Assembly (NCBI GenBank): GCA_002163975.1
Contig: CP019636.1
Coordinates: 186,001 to 250,000 of the forward strand
Reading direction: 5' to 3'
Origin: Nostocales cyanobacterium HT-58-2
Lineage (GTDB): Bacteria; Cyanobacteriota; Cyanobacteriia; Cyanobacteriales; Nostocaceae
DNA length: 64,000 bases
A model generated the notes under the pieces. The model worked only from the letters and a program-made list of their open reading frames with translations. It was not told where the DNA came from and did not search any database. The first letter of the stretch is position 1, and the number at the start of each line of letters is the position of its first letter. The position numbers were made by a program, and so were the translations under genes. This document shows, piece after piece, positions 9,217 through 18,012 of the stretch.

Positions 9217-9634
9217 TAAGCAGAGGTTAGGGGCGCAATAGTTTGTTTGTGCCCTCTGACTTTCCTAGCAGTACGGTGTAGGTAGTTTACACTCAAGGTA
9301 GTGCTGGCAGAAAACGAGGCAATATGAATGAGAAACTGACTCAAAGGTCACTCAGGGGAGCAAAGGTAAGAAAGCACTTGTTCTGGCGTTATTCAGTCGT
9401 ATGGGAGAAGCCATCGGCAGTAGCATAACACCTGAAACAGCAGACGGATATTGCTATGAGTGTGGAAAAGTACTTGAGGGATGTCTGCAGGGTGATTGGA
9501 GTCCTCAAATCTCGCATTAACTAAGATAGTTAGGGTTTATGTCCGTATGGAAGTCAGAAATTCTTAATCTTGAAACTTTTTTATCATATACAATTCATAA
9601 TTCATAACTCCCTAACCTTAATTTAAAACTCTCT
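9217..9634. other. intergenic region with one doubtful small frame
   Basis: This 418-bp gap separates hemE from the epimerase gene. A frame from ATG 9401 to TAA 9520 encodes 39 residues with three cysteines (YCYECGKVLEGC) and stays open upstream of the ATG back to a stop near 9329, but no ribosome binding site is visible. It could be a small protein or a gene relic. The AT-rich stretch 9560-9634 just before the epimerase is the likely promoter region. Confidence 0.3.
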
Positions 9635-10594
9635 ATGAGTCAGAAACGGATTTTAGTGACGGGTGCAAGTGGTTGTATAGGTCACTACATCAGTGAAGCC
9701 TTGATTCAAGAAACAGAACACGAACTCTATTTGCTCGTCAGGAACCCAAAGAAACTGCAAATCGATACTGAAGCACGTTCTGGTGTAACTGTTTTGCAAG
9801 GTGATATGCGAGATATCAAGCAATTTGCCGACTTGCTAAAAACGATAGATATCGCTGTGTTGACAGCAACGGCTTGGGGTGGTGAAGAAACTTTTGATAT
9901 TAATGTCCATAAAACACACGAGTTGCTTAACTTGCTTGATCCAGATAGATGTGAACAAGTGATTTATTTTTCCACTGCAAGTGTTTTGGATCGCAACAAC
10001 CAACCTTTGAAGGAAGCTGGGGAACTGGGTACAGATTACATCCGTTCCAAGTATGATTGCTTGCATAAAATATCAGAATTAGCAATAGCCCCCAAAGTGA
10101 GCATTGTTTTTCCCACTTTAGTGCTGGGTGGCGATCGCAACAAACCCTACTCTCACATTACATCTGGCATTCCAGAAGTGACGAAATATGTAAACTTGAT
10201 TCGCTATTTAAAGGCAGATGGCAGTTTCCACTTCATTCATGGACGAGATATCGCCACTGTTGTACGGCATTTGATTGAGCATCCTCCTCAAGAAGATGAC
10301 ACACGCTCTTTTGTTTTAGGTCAGAAGAGATTAACTGTCAACCAGGCAGTAGAAGAAGTTTGTGCTTATCTGGGTAAAAAGATTTACTTTCGCATCCCTT
10401 TATCCTTATCTTTAGCCAATTTAATTATCGTTTTGTTCCGCATTCAGATGGCTGCTTGGGATAGGTTCAGTATGAATTATCGACATTTCACTTATAAAAA
10501 TGTTGTCAATCCCGGCAGTTTAGGTTTGCCTAATTACTGTGCAACTATGAGCGATGTTTTGAAAATTAGTGGTGTTAAGCCATGTATAAATTAA
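9635..10594 (+). CDS. NAD(P)-dependent epimerase/dehydratase family protein
   Basis: A 319-residue extended short-chain dehydrogenase. The Rossmann motif VTGASGCIGHYI is at residues 8-19, and GDMRD gives the adenine-binding Asp. A Ser/Tyr/Lys-type active site is suggested by FSTASVL followed by YIRSKYDCLHK (YxxxK as YIRSK). Such enzymes act on nucleotide sugars, flavonoid-like or sterol-like substrates; this one cannot be placed further. The next gene in the same direction is a B12/radical-SAM enzyme 271 bp away, with a candidate terminator between them, so they are probably separate units. Confidence 0.8.
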   Translation: MSQKRILVTGASGCIGHYISEALIQETEHELYLLVRNPKKLQIDTEARSGVTVLQGDMRDIKQFADLLKTIDIAVLTATAWGGEETFDINVHKTHELLNLLDPDRCEQVIYFSTASVLDRNNQPLKEAGELGTDYIRSKYDCLHKISELAIAPKVSIVFPTLVLGGDRNKPYSHITSGIPEVTKYVNLIRYLKADGSFHFIHGRDIATVVRHLIEHPPQEDDTRSFVLGQKRLTVNQAVEEVCAYLGKKIYFRIPLSLSLANLIIVLFRIQMAAWDRFSMNYRHFTYKNVVNPGSLGLPNYCATMSDVLKISGVKPCIN

Positions 10595-10673
10595 ACAAGA
10601 AATGACAATAGCACCAGAGTGGGCTAGCCGCATATGCTCAGTGAATGAGCCTTCAGCAAAAACCAAGATGGTC

Positions 10674-10711
10674 ACACAGTAACACACGTCTCAAAATACT
10701 GTGTTATTTTT
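10674..10711 (+). terminator. candidate rho-independent terminator after the epimerase gene
   Basis: Arms acacagta (10674-10681) and tactgtgt (10697-10704) form an 8-bp stem with a 15-nt loop, followed by tatttttta. It lies 80 bp after the epimerase stop. Confidence 0.55.
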
Positions 10712-10865
10712 TACTATAGATGACACAGTTTCAATTGCAAGTTGTTATGAAAGTCTTTTTGAAACAACAAAAAGAGAAACTTTCAAGAAGAAAACTTTGT
10801 CAGAACATTAATAAAATTTTGATTTAGAGTGAAATAACACTCAAAGTGTGGGGGGTTAACGATTC

Positions 10866-12452
10866 ATGCGAATTTTGCTAGTTTATCCTATTTTTCCCAA
10901 AACCTTTTGGTCTTATGAAAAAATATTGGCGTTAGTTGACCGCAAGGTTTTGTTACCACCATTGGGATTGGTGACAGTTGCAGCAATTTTGCCTCAAGAA
11001 TGGGAATTCAAGCTGGTCGATCGCAACATCCGTCCAGTCACAGAGGAAGAATGGGCATGGGCAGATGTGGTCATATTCTCCGCAATGATCGTTCAAAAAC
11101 AAGATTTACTAGAGCAAATTCGCGAGGCAAAGCAACGTGGTAAGTTAGTTGCGGTAGGCGGTCCTTATCCCACCTCAGTTCCTCACGAAGTTCAAGATGT
11201 TGGCGCAGATTTCCTCATATTAGATGAAGGGGAAATTACCCTCCCGATGTTTGTCGAAGCAGTTAAACGCGGTGAAACCTCTGGAACTTTCCGCGCGACT
11301 GAAAAGCCTGATGTCACCTCAACCCCAGTACCTCGGTTTGATTTGCTGGACTTTGACGCCTACGATATGATGTCAATTCAGTTTTCACGAGGTTGTCCTT
11401 TCCAGTGCGAATTTTGCGACATTATTGTTCTCTACGGACGCAAACCCCGCACCAAAACTCCGGCACAACTGTTGGCAGAGTTAGATTACCTCTACAAGTT
11501 GGGTTGGCGGCGCGGTATTTTTATGGTGGATGACAACTTTATTGGCAACAAGCGCAATGTCAAGTTGTTGCTCAAAGAGTTAAAAGTTTGGATGGCAGAA
11601 CACAACTATCCATTCCGGTTTGACACTGAAGCCTCAGTTGATTTGGCACAAGATCCAGAATTAATGGAGTTGATGGTTGAGTGCGGCTTCGCTGCTGTGT
11701 TTTTGGGAATTGAAACACCAGATGAAGACAGTTTGCAACTCACCAAGAAGTTTCAAAATACCCGCAACTCGCTGACTGAGGCAGTACAAGCCATAATTAG
11801 AGCAGGTCTGCGCCCCATGGCTGGGTTTATTATTGGTTTTGATGGTGAAAAACCAGGTGCAGGTGATCGCATTGTCCGCTTTGCAGAACTTGCTGCAATA
11901 CCCTCCACGACTTTTGCCATGTTACAAGCGCTGCCAAATACTGCACTTTGGCATCGTCTTAAGAAAGAAGGACGACTGCGGGAAAAAAAAGACGGCAACA
12001 TCAATCAGACAACTTTGATGAACTTTATCCCTACCCGTCCTTTGGAAGACATTGCCAGAGAATATATTGAGGCTTTCTGTACTTTATATGACCCAGTGTG
12101 TTATTTGGATCGTACCTACCGTTGTTTCCTGATGATGGGTGCACCGAGTTGGAAAGCACCATTCAAGATGCCTGAGTGGGTTGTTCTCAAAGCGCTGCTG
12201 ATTGTTATTTGGAGACAAGGGATAAAACGCAAAACCCGTTGGAAGTTCTGGCATCACTTATTTAGTATCCTCAAGCATAATCCTGGCGTAGCGGAGCATT
12301 ATCTCGCCACCTGCGCTCACAATGAACATTTCTTGGAATATCGGCAAATTGTACGAGAGCAAATAGAATCTCAGCTTGCTGAATATTTGGCACAAGGCGC
12401 AGAAAAACCATATGAAATAGTGAATGAGAAAATGAGTGCTGTGGCAAGTTGA
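10866..12452 (+). CDS. B12-binding-domain radical SAM protein (DUF4070 type)
   Basis: A 528-residue protein. The N-terminal third is a cobalamin-binding-like Rossmann domain starting MRILLVYPIFPKTFW, with VGGPYPTSVP and DEGE. The radical SAM core follows, with the [4Fe-4S] motif CPFQCEFC (C-x3-C-x2-C) near residues 177-184, then FMVDDNFIGN and FLGIETPDEDSL. A DUF4070-like C-terminal domain completes it. Members do radical methylations or rearrangements; hopanoid C-2 methylase HpnP belongs to the same broad group, but nothing here selects that activity. An AT-rich leader with gtggggggtt lies just before ATG 10866. Confidence 0.85.
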   Translation: MRILLVYPIFPKTFWSYEKILALVDRKVLLPPLGLVTVAAILPQEWEFKLVDRNIRPVTEEEWAWADVVIFSAMIVQKQDLLEQIREAKQRGKLVAVGGPYPTSVPHEVQDVGADFLILDEGEITLPMFVEAVKRGETSGTFRATEKPDVTSTPVPRFDLLDFDAYDMMSIQFSRGCPFQCEFCDIIVLYGRKPRTKTPAQLLAELDYLYKLGWRRGIFMVDDNFIGNKRNVKLLLKELKVWMAEHNYPFRFDTEASVDLAQDPELMELMVECGFAAVFLGIETPDEDSLQLTKKFQNTRNSLTEAVQAIIRAGLRPMAGFIIGFDGEKPGAGDRIVRFAELAAIPSTTFAMLQALPNTALWHRLKKEGRLREKKDGNINQTTLMNFIPTRPLEDIAREYIEAFCTLYDPVCYLDRTYRCFLMMGAPSWKAPFKMPEWVVLKALLIVIWRQGIKRKTRWKFWHHLFSILKHNPGVAEHYLATCAHNEHFLEYRQIVREQIESQLAEYLAQGAEKPYEIVNEKMSAVAS

Positions 12453-12489
12453 GTATGCCTAGTAGCTAGTGGTGTCTTGATGCTATGAC

Positions 12490-12640
12490 CAGAATAAGCA
12501 GGGAGAAGAAGGCAGGGGAGGCTGGGGAGGTAGAGAGGCACCGGGTGAGGAAGAGTTAATGGACGCTGATTCTTCTCCCCCTGCACAAGAACTGCTCCTC
12601 TACCCTCTTCTCCCTTGCTCCTCTGCCTCCTTAACAAAAT
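12490..12640. repeat. dispersed purine/pyrimidine-rich repeat, copy A
   Basis: A G/A-rich run (aggcaggggaggctggggag) is followed by aagagttaatggacg and a C/T-rich run. The 33 bases at 12571-12603 (tcttctccccctgcacaaga and the next 13) recur exactly at 39488-39520. The two runs can pair imperfectly. It fills much of the 319-bp gap between the radical-SAM gene and the small-protein gene. Confidence 0.75.
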
Positions 12641-12771
12641 TTACATTTCTCTACAATTTGTCTGCCATCCGTTAAACTTCGTTGCAAAGTCAGAAGATAG
12701 GCAAAACGACATGATAAACAAGTATAGGTTAATGTAAATCAACTCATTGGGAAAGATTCAAGGAGAATACA

Positions 12772-12978
12772 GTGGCAATGGAATCAAATTTCTTAATGGG
12801 CGCAAACGCAGCGCGTGAAGATTTCAGTGAATATGTTGCCCATCTACAACTTCACATGGCTTTGCAAGCTCGCAATCTGGTTCCACCCCTGCAACAGTCT
12901 TTGGAAGACAGCCGAGAGCAATTGCTCCATCAAACCCAAGCTCATTTTGAAAAGCTAGTTTCTCGTAGAGTTCACTAG
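12772..12978 (+). CDS. small conserved-looking protein of unknown function
   Basis: A 68-residue, mostly helical acidic/amphipathic protein (FSEYVAHLQLHMALQARNLV). A good ribosome binding site, aaggag at 12760-12765, stands 6 nt before GTG 12772, favouring that start over the in-frame ATG two codons later. The AT-rich 60 bp upstream may carry a promoter. I do not recognise a family. It has no membrane segment, signal peptide or metal site. The following GNAT gene is 198 bp away on the same strand. Confidence 0.65.
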   Translation: MAMESNFLMGANAAREDFSEYVAHLQLHMALQARNLVPPLQQSLEDSREQLLHQTQAHFEKLVSRRVH

Positions 12979-13176
12979 CCGACACAAAAATTAATCAAAT
13001 GATAATAAAATAAACATAGAAGCGGATTTTGTGACAGCAAGGCTAACTCTGTTCTCTCAAAATCTGCTCTTTAGTATCTTTAAGTTATGAAAATCACCCT
13101 TTTGGAGCAATAGAAAGGAGCGGAAAGCCGTTAATATTATTGCAGCAGTTCCTTTGACCCAGCTAGTATAAGCTGA

Positions 13177-14436
13177 ATGACGGCTCGAATGAAAATGGCT
13201 TCATTACTTCAGAGAAATCTTAGCGTTGTGATCCGACCAGTCCAATACCGCGACTTGGACGGAATTGAACGCCTAAATCAAGAGTCATTCGCAGCCCAAA
13301 CCCCTAAGGGAGCCTGTGATGCAGTGCGGCAGATGCAATGGCTGCGACGTTGGTATGGGTTACTCAAGTTTTTGAATTGGTTTCCCAACCCGCTACAATA
13401 TCGTTTTTGCGCATACGTAGCAGAACAAGGGCGTGCACTTCTAGGGATGATCCAAGTATCACCTTTTAACCGCACCCACAGCACCTGGCGGGTTGACCGC
13501 GTGATACTAGAGCGTGCTACCGATAAGCAAGGAATTGGCTCTCAACTTCTGCGCTACTGCTTTGAGTCAATTTTAGAGGCTCGTACTTGGATTTTAGAAG
13601 TCAATGTCAATGACAAAGACGCATTGGCACTCTATCGCAAAAATGGATTTCAGCGTTTAGCAGAAATGACATACTGGGAGATAGTGCCAGAGTTGCTGCA
13701 AGAATTGGCACACTCAGAGCCAGACTTGCCCAATCTGCTACCTGTGAGTAATGCTGATGCTCAGCTGCTCTATCAACTGGATACGGCATCTATGCCGCCT
13801 CTAGTAAGGCAGGTGTTTGACCGAAATGCTGATGATTTTAAAACCAGTCTGTTTGGCACTTTAACAGAAGCAGTGAAGCAGTGGTTGACAAAAACAGAAG
13901 TTATAAGTGGTTACGTATTTGAACCCCAACGCAAAGCAGCGATCGGCTACTTTCAACTAAAACTTGATCGTAAAGGTCAACAACCCCATGTAGCAACCTT
14001 GACAGTGAATCCAGCTTACACTTGGCTGTATCCAGAACTGCTGTCTCAACTTGCTCGGATAGCACAGGATTTTCCTCCACAGACTCTACAACTGACTTCA
14101 GCGGACTATCACCCAGAAAGAGAAGAGTATTTGGAGCGAATTGGTGCAAGTCGCACAGAACATACCTTGATGATGTCTCGCTCAGTTTGGCATAAACTGC
14201 GGGAGTCGAAATTTGTTTCCTTAGAAGGAATTCAATTACCAGAGATGTTACAAGGGTTACAACCTGCGCGTAAACCTGTACCCGGTGGGATGTCATGGCT
14301 ACAACAAGGGCAGCAAGTGTCGCCAGATAGAGGTTCGCAACCAAGTATCACCAAAGACACTGTTGCATTTTCGTGCAATAACTGTAACGTGGAAGCATCT
14401 GATCAGTCAGAATCAGCAGATGCACACCAGGAGTAG
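13177..14436 (+). CDS. GNAT-family N-acetyltransferase
   Basis: A 419-residue protein. The N-terminal GNAT domain (residues about 15-180) shows VIRPVQYRDLDGI, the acetyl-CoA loop region DKQGIGSQLLRYCF (motif A, Q-x2-GIGS) and VNVNDKDALALYRKNGFQRL, the usual end of the fold. A second, weaker GNAT-like half appears to follow (YFQLKL, HVATLTVNP). The last 50 residues are low-complexity. The acceptor substrate is unknown. The ruvX gene starts 6 bp after the stop, and its ribosome binding site overlaps this gene's end, so the two are translationally linked. Confidence 0.82.
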   Translation: MTARMKMASLLQRNLSVVIRPVQYRDLDGIERLNQESFAAQTPKGACDAVRQMQWLRRWYGLLKFLNWFPNPLQYRFCAYVAEQGRALLGMIQVSPFNRTHSTWRVDRVILERATDKQGIGSQLLRYCFESILEARTWILEVNVNDKDALALYRKNGFQRLAEMTYWEIVPELLQELAHSEPDLPNLLPVSNADAQLLYQLDTASMPPLVRQVFDRNADDFKTSLFGTLTEAVKQWLTKTEVISGYVFEPQRKAAIGYFQLKLDRKGQQPHVATLTVNPAYTWLYPELLSQLARIAQDFPPQTLQLTSADYHPEREEYLERIGASRTEHTLMMSRSVWHKLRESKFVSLEGIQLPEMLQGLQPARKPVPGGMSWLQQGQQVSPDRGSQPSITKDTVAFSCNNCNVEASDQSESADAHQE

Positions 14437-14442
14437 TTAACA

Positions 14443-15018
14443 GTGGCAATTGATGCAGGACAAGACGACAAGGAGACAAGGGGACGAGCACAGAAGGCAA
14501 TCGAGGGACGGCAAATTGTCCCTCTATCGTCATCTAAACTTGGTTGCGAATCTTCTTCTGTTCTCTCAAAAGAGTCTATTTCTGCTTTAGGATTAGACGT
14601 AGGGCGCAAACGTATTGGTGTCGCAGGATGCGATCGCACTGGATTGATTGCCACTGGTCTTGTAACTGTAGAGCGCACATCATTTGAGCAAGATGTGGAG
14701 CAAATACGAAGACTGGTCAATGAACGCCAAGTACAAGTCCTAGTCGTTGGATTACCTTATTCTATGGATGGTTCCCTGGGGTTTCAGGCGCGTCAAGTGC
14801 AGAAGTTTGCCACAAGACTTGCCAAGGCTCTCAAACTACCAGTGGAATATGTTGATGAGCGATTGACTTCGTTTCAAGCAGAGCAGATGCTCATCGCAGA
14901 GAACCGCTCACCTTCTCGTCACAAACAATTAATTGATCGTAAAGCAGCATCCCTGATATTACAGCAATGGCTAGATGCAAGGCGAACTGCCAAGAAGACA
15001 ATAATTTCTGCTGATTAA
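14443..15018 (+). CDS. ruvX: RuvX/YqgF Holliday-junction resolvase-like protein
   Basis: A 191-residue RNase H-fold protein. The core starts at ISALGLDVGRKRIGVAGCD with catalytic D52; VVGLPYSMDG and VEYVDERLTSFQAEQ supply further conserved positions. The family is linked to 16S rRNA 5' processing and possibly junction cleavage. The usual protein is about 140-150 residues. Here about 47 extra residues precede the core, partly encoded by a purine-rich run (gacgacaaggagacaagggg). GTG 14443 is supported by aggag 9-13 nt upstream; I see no in-frame start nearer the core. The order GNAT-ruvX-DUF3727-HAD-proB is one I recall as common in cyanobacteria. Confidence 0.88.
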   Translation: MAIDAGQDDKETRGRAQKAIEGRQIVPLSSSKLGCESSSVLSKESISALGLDVGRKRIGVAGCDRTGLIATGLVTVERTSFEQDVEQIRRLVNERQVQVLVVGLPYSMDGSLGFQARQVQKFATRLAKALKLPVEYVDERLTSFQAEQMLIAENRSPSRHKQLIDRKAASLILQQWLDARRTAKKTIISAD

Positions 15019-15159
15019 TAATGCAAGCTTTTAACGTGATATTCTGAAAAATATTAGCTAAGTTTACTGCTATTTTGATTTATAACATCTTTCAAAAGAA
15101 GTCATTAAATCATTTCCAAATCCAAAATTACTGGTAGTTAAAATATTCACATCTGGTTT

Positions 15160-15732
15160 ATGTTACCCTCACAATTTCCTGAAGAAAATGACCAAACTCA
15201 TGCTGGTTCCATCACTTTGACTGATGACAAAGGGAGAACCCTCGAATGTTATGTTGAGCATTCACTCACTGTAGATGGTCAGGAGTACGTTTTACTTCTT
15301 CCTGTTGACTCACCAATAGAAATTTTTGCTTGGCAAGGTGATGACGAAGAAGAAGAAGCCACTTTAGTAGAAGATGAAGACACAATTGAGCAAATTTTTG
15401 GCATTGCCCAAGCTGTTCTAGCTGAGCAAAATCTGTTTCTGAAACATACAGCCTACGCTCTGACTGTTGGGGGTGAATTACCACCAGTAGAGGAGTCAGA
15501 ACTGTTTACCTTAGAAATTGAAGACGAAGGGGCAGATTTAGAGCCAGAGCAACTCCAGCTACTAGCCAGCTTCTACCACGAAGAACAAGAGTATGCAATT
15601 TATACTCCTCTGGACCCATTGCTGTTTTTTGCAAGAATGTCTAAAACAGGTAAACCAGAATTATTGTCTCCAGAAGAATTTCGTCAAGTCCAACCCTTGT
15701 TGGAAGAACATTTGTTTAACGAAGTCGAATAA
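15160..15732 (+). CDS. DUF3727-family protein
   Basis: A 190-residue, very acidic protein. The first part (GSITLTDDKGRTLECYVEHSL) resembles DUF1292-type beta modules; a second similar module follows near residues 125-165 (LASFYHEEQEYAIYTPLDPL). Both modules contain Y-x-L/I-Y/L-PLD-like strands, suggesting an internal repeat. A run of acidic residues (DDEEEEATLVEDED) sits between. I recall DUF3727 as widespread in cyanobacteria and plastids without a known job. It lies 141 bp after ruvX and is followed by a hairpin. Confidence 0.8.
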   Translation: MLPSQFPEENDQTHAGSITLTDDKGRTLECYVEHSLTVDGQEYVLLLPVDSPIEIFAWQGDDEEEEATLVEDEDTIEQIFGIAQAVLAEQNLFLKHTAYALTVGGELPPVEESELFTLEIEDEGADLEPEQLQLLASFYHEEQEYAIYTPLDPLLFFARMSKTGKPELLSPEEFRQVQPLLEEHLFNEVE

Positions 15733-15737
15733 GAGAA

Positions 15738-15765
15738 AAAATTCGCTTTTTTCATTGCGAATTTT
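15738..15765 (+). terminator. candidate terminator after the DUF3727 gene
   Basis: Arms aaaattcgc (15738-15746) and gcgaatttt (15757-15765) form a 9-bp stem starting 6 bp after the stop. The T-rich element lies in the loop and the 3' arm rather than after it, so it may act as a weak terminator or mRNA-end stabiliser. Confidence 0.5.
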
Positions 15766-15969
15766 AAAGTTCATCTTATGATAAAATGAACAACTGGCGA
15801 AAAAGCTGGAAGCGTTCATTTCTATTGGATGTTCTGCCGTTGACCCCTTTGTTTTGTACTTGGCAAGGTTGAGCATGGTAGAGTGCAAGTGTACCAATCC
15901 AACCAGTACAAGCAGGTGCAACGGCAGGTAGCTCGCTCAAAACGCAGTGGCTCCTTATGACTCATAACT

Positions 15970-16512
15970 ATGAGCTGGAACAATCTTCTACAGCCTAACT
16001 TGATTTTGGAAGGTTCAGTATTGAACCTTACACCAGATATTGTCCAAAAATACAGGCTAAAGGGGCTGGTTTTGGATGTAGATGAAACATTAGTACCCAT
16101 CAGAGTCGCGGCAACTTCTCCAGAACTGCAACAGTGGGTAGAGCAAATTCGCCCCTATGCAAAATTGTGGCTGGTGAGCAATAACCTGAGCGAAGGGCGG
16201 ATTGGTGGAATTGCGCGATCGCTCAACTTGCCTTACTTCTTAGGTGCTGCCAAGCCCTCGCGACGCAAGCTTCGAGACGCCATCAAAGCAATGAATTTAC
16301 CTGCACATCAAGTTGCTATGGTAGGCGATAGATTATTTACTGATGTGTTAGCAGGTAATCGCTTAGGAATGTTTACTATTTTAGTAGAACCAATTATCCA
16401 TCCAGAGGTTGCTTTGCGTTCTCATCCAGTACGTAACTTTGAAGTTTGGGTATCTGAAATTCTAGGAGCCTCCATTACTCCTAAAACAAGGAGGGTTAGA
16501 AAAGGTAACTAG
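15970..16512 (+). CDS. YqeG-family HAD IIIA-type phosphatase
   Basis: A 180-residue HAD hydrolase. Motif I is LVLDVDETLVP (D-x-D-x-T), motif II is in LWLVSNN, and motif III/IV is AAKPSRRKLRDA followed by VAMVGDRLFTDVLAGNRLGM. The closest family I recall is YqeG/GEP4, whose eukaryotic members dephosphorylate phosphatidylglycerophosphate, a step needed for phosphatidylglycerol, which thylakoids require. That activity is inference for this protein. ATG 15970 has no strong ribosome binding site. The 237 bp before it hold only the candidate terminator. proB follows on the same strand after a repeat-rich 319-bp gap. Confidence 0.88.
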   Translation: MSWNNLLQPNLILEGSVLNLTPDIVQKYRLKGLVLDVDETLVPIRVAATSPELQQWVEQIRPYAKLWLVSNNLSEGRIGGIARSLNLPYFLGAAKPSRRKLRDAIKAMNLPAHQVAMVGDRLFTDVLAGNRLGMFTILVEPIIHPEVALRSHPVRNFEVWVSEILGASITPKTRRVRKGN

Positions 16513-16647
16513 CGCTCAGGAAAGTAAATCTAAAGAAAAAATAAAAAAAACTTTGTATTTTACAAAAATCGGGGATCATAATAAGTATAAATAACATGGG
16601 GTTAAGCAAATAAAGACCCTAACCGATAACAAGTCTATATAAAAAGC

Positions 16648-16685
16648 AAAGCGTCAGCCCCGAAATACTTCGGGGCTGACGCTTT
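16648..16685. terminator. perfect 17-bp hairpin downstream of the HAD gene
   Basis: Arms aaagcgtcagccccgaa (16648-16664) and its exact complement (16669-16685) enclose the 4-nt loop atac. No T-run follows, so it may be an intrinsic terminator of non-canonical form or a mobile hairpin element. Confidence 0.6.
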
Positions 16686-16710
16686 ACAATTAGTCAATAA
16701 TTCTTAGTCA

Positions 16711-16770
16711 AAAAGTGAGCCAGCGCGGTCTTGGGGGTTTCCCCCATGAGCGACTGGCGAACCCCGAAGG
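16711..16770. repeat. GC-rich dispersed repeat upstream of proB
   Basis: Contains gccagcgcggtcttggggg, tttccccc and gagcgactggcgaacccc, a pattern I recall as a frequent intergenic repeat in Nostocales. Internal pairings (ggggg/ccccc; accccgaaggggt) make it strongly structured. Confidence 0.6.
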
Positions 16771-16789
16771 GGTCAAAAGTCAACAACTC

Positions 16790-16831
16790 TTGACCCTTGA
16801 CTCTTGACCCTTGATCCTTGACTCTTGACTG
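16790..16831. repeat. six tandem heptamers abutting the proB start codon
   Basis: Six units of ttgaYcc/ttgactc type (ttgaccc, ttgactc, ttgaccc, ttgatcc, ttgactc, ttgactg) end exactly at the base before ATG 16832. This is a short tandemly repeated repetitive sequence of the cyanobacterial heptamer kind. It leaves proB without a Shine-Dalgarno site. Confidence 0.9.
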
Positions 16832-17938
16832 ATGAAAACAATTGTCGTCAAAATTGGCACATCCAGCCTGACTCAACCAGAAACCGGACAACTAGCACTT
16901 TCCACAATTGCGACTTTAGCAGAAACCTTGTCACACCTCCGGCGACAGGGTTACATGGTCATTTTGGTATCTTCTGGTGCTGTAGGGGTGGGTTGTGCGC
17001 GGCTGGGCTTAACAGAACGCCCCAAGGCAATTGCTTTGAAACAGGCGATCGCAGCAGTAGGGCAAGGTAGGTTAATGCGCGTATACGACGATCTATTTAC
17101 TACACTGCAACAGCCAATTGCTCAAGTTCTGCTAACCCGCACTGACTTAGTACAGCGCAGTCGTTACCTTAACGTCTACAACACATTCAGGGAATTACTC
17201 GAACTGGGAGTCATTCCAGTGGTGAATGAGAATGATACTGTCGCAGTGGAGGAACTGAAATTTGGTGATAATGATACCCTTTCTGCCCTAGTTGCGAGTT
17301 TAGTAGAAGCAGACTGGCTATTTTTGCTCACCGATGTCGATAGGCTTTACTCAGCCGATCCCCGTTCTGTACCTGATGCTCAGCCTATTGCTTTAGTCAG
17401 CAATATTAAAGAATTAGCACAACTACAAGTGCAAACAGGCACGCAAGGTTCCCAATGGGGTACAGGCGGTATGGTGACGAAAATTTCTGCAGCACGAATT
17501 GCGACAGCCGCTGGTGTGCGCACCGTCATTACCGAAGGAAAATACCCCCACAATATAGAAAAAATTTTACAAGGAGAACCCCTTGGGACTCATTTTGAAC
17601 CGCAACTAGAGCCAACTTCTGCCCGTAAACGCTGGATAGCTTATGGATTGGTTCCTGCTGGAAAACTTTACTTGGATGAGGGAGCAGTACTGGCAATATC
17701 TGGTGCTGGCAAATCGTTATTAGCTGCTGGTATTACTGTCGTGGAAGGAGAATTTGACACTCAAGAAGCAGTACAATTGTGCGACAAAAACGGTCATGAA
17801 ATTGCCAGAGGACTGGTGAACTACAATAGCAGTGAACTGCAAAAGATTCGTGGGCGTCGTTCCAATGAAATTCCCACTATTTTAGGTTACGTTGGTGCGG
17901 AAACTGTGGTTCACCGGGATAACTTAGTTTTAACTTGA
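16832..17938 (+). CDS. proB: glutamate 5-kinase
   Basis: A 368-residue enzyme that phosphorylates glutamate to glutamyl-5-phosphate, the first committed step to proline. The amino-acid kinase domain (about 1-250) starts [15 protein letters not shown] and shows [29 protein letters not shown] and [14 protein letters not shown]-terminal PUA domain (about 275-360) contains [11 protein letters not shown] and [10 protein letters not shown]. Length and both domains match the bacterial two-domain form, which is normally feedback-inhibited by proline. The start follows a heptamer array directly. Only a weak hairpin (acctttaaaaaggt near 17947) is seen after the stop. Confidence 0.96.
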   Translation: MKTIVVKIGTSSLTQPETGQLALSTIATLAETLSHLRRQGYMVILVSSGAVGVGCARLGLTERPKAIALKQAIAAVGQGRLMRVYDDLFTTLQQPIAQVLLTRTDLVQRSRYLNVYNTFRELLELGVIPVVNENDTVAVEELKFGDNDTLSALVASLVEADWLFLLTDVDRLYSADPRSVPDAQPIALVSNIKELAQLQVQTGTQGSQWGTGGMVTKISAARIATAAGVRTVITEGKYPHNIEKILQGEPLGTHFEPQLEPTSARKRWIAYGLVPAGKLYLDEGAVLAISGAGKSLLAAGITVVEGEFDTQEAVQLCDKNGHEIARGLVNYNSSELQKIRGRRSNEIPTILGYVGAETVVHRDNLVLT

Positions 17939-18012
17939 TATGTCCTACCTTTAAAAAGGTGGAATTCTAGACTGTTATAGCTACGAGGGATATCTGTCTC
18001 GATTTGAAGATA

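Noticed and set aside
10866..12452. Assignment of the radical-SAM protein as hopanoid methylase HpnP
   Set aside because: Same broad family only; no hopanoid genes nearby and no diagnostic residue I can name.
16245..16285. Repeat-like GC-rich word in the HAD phosphatase gene (ccctcgcgacgcaagcttcg)
   Set aside because: It encodes the conserved AAKPSRRKLRDA motif of the family, so it is ordinary coding sequence.
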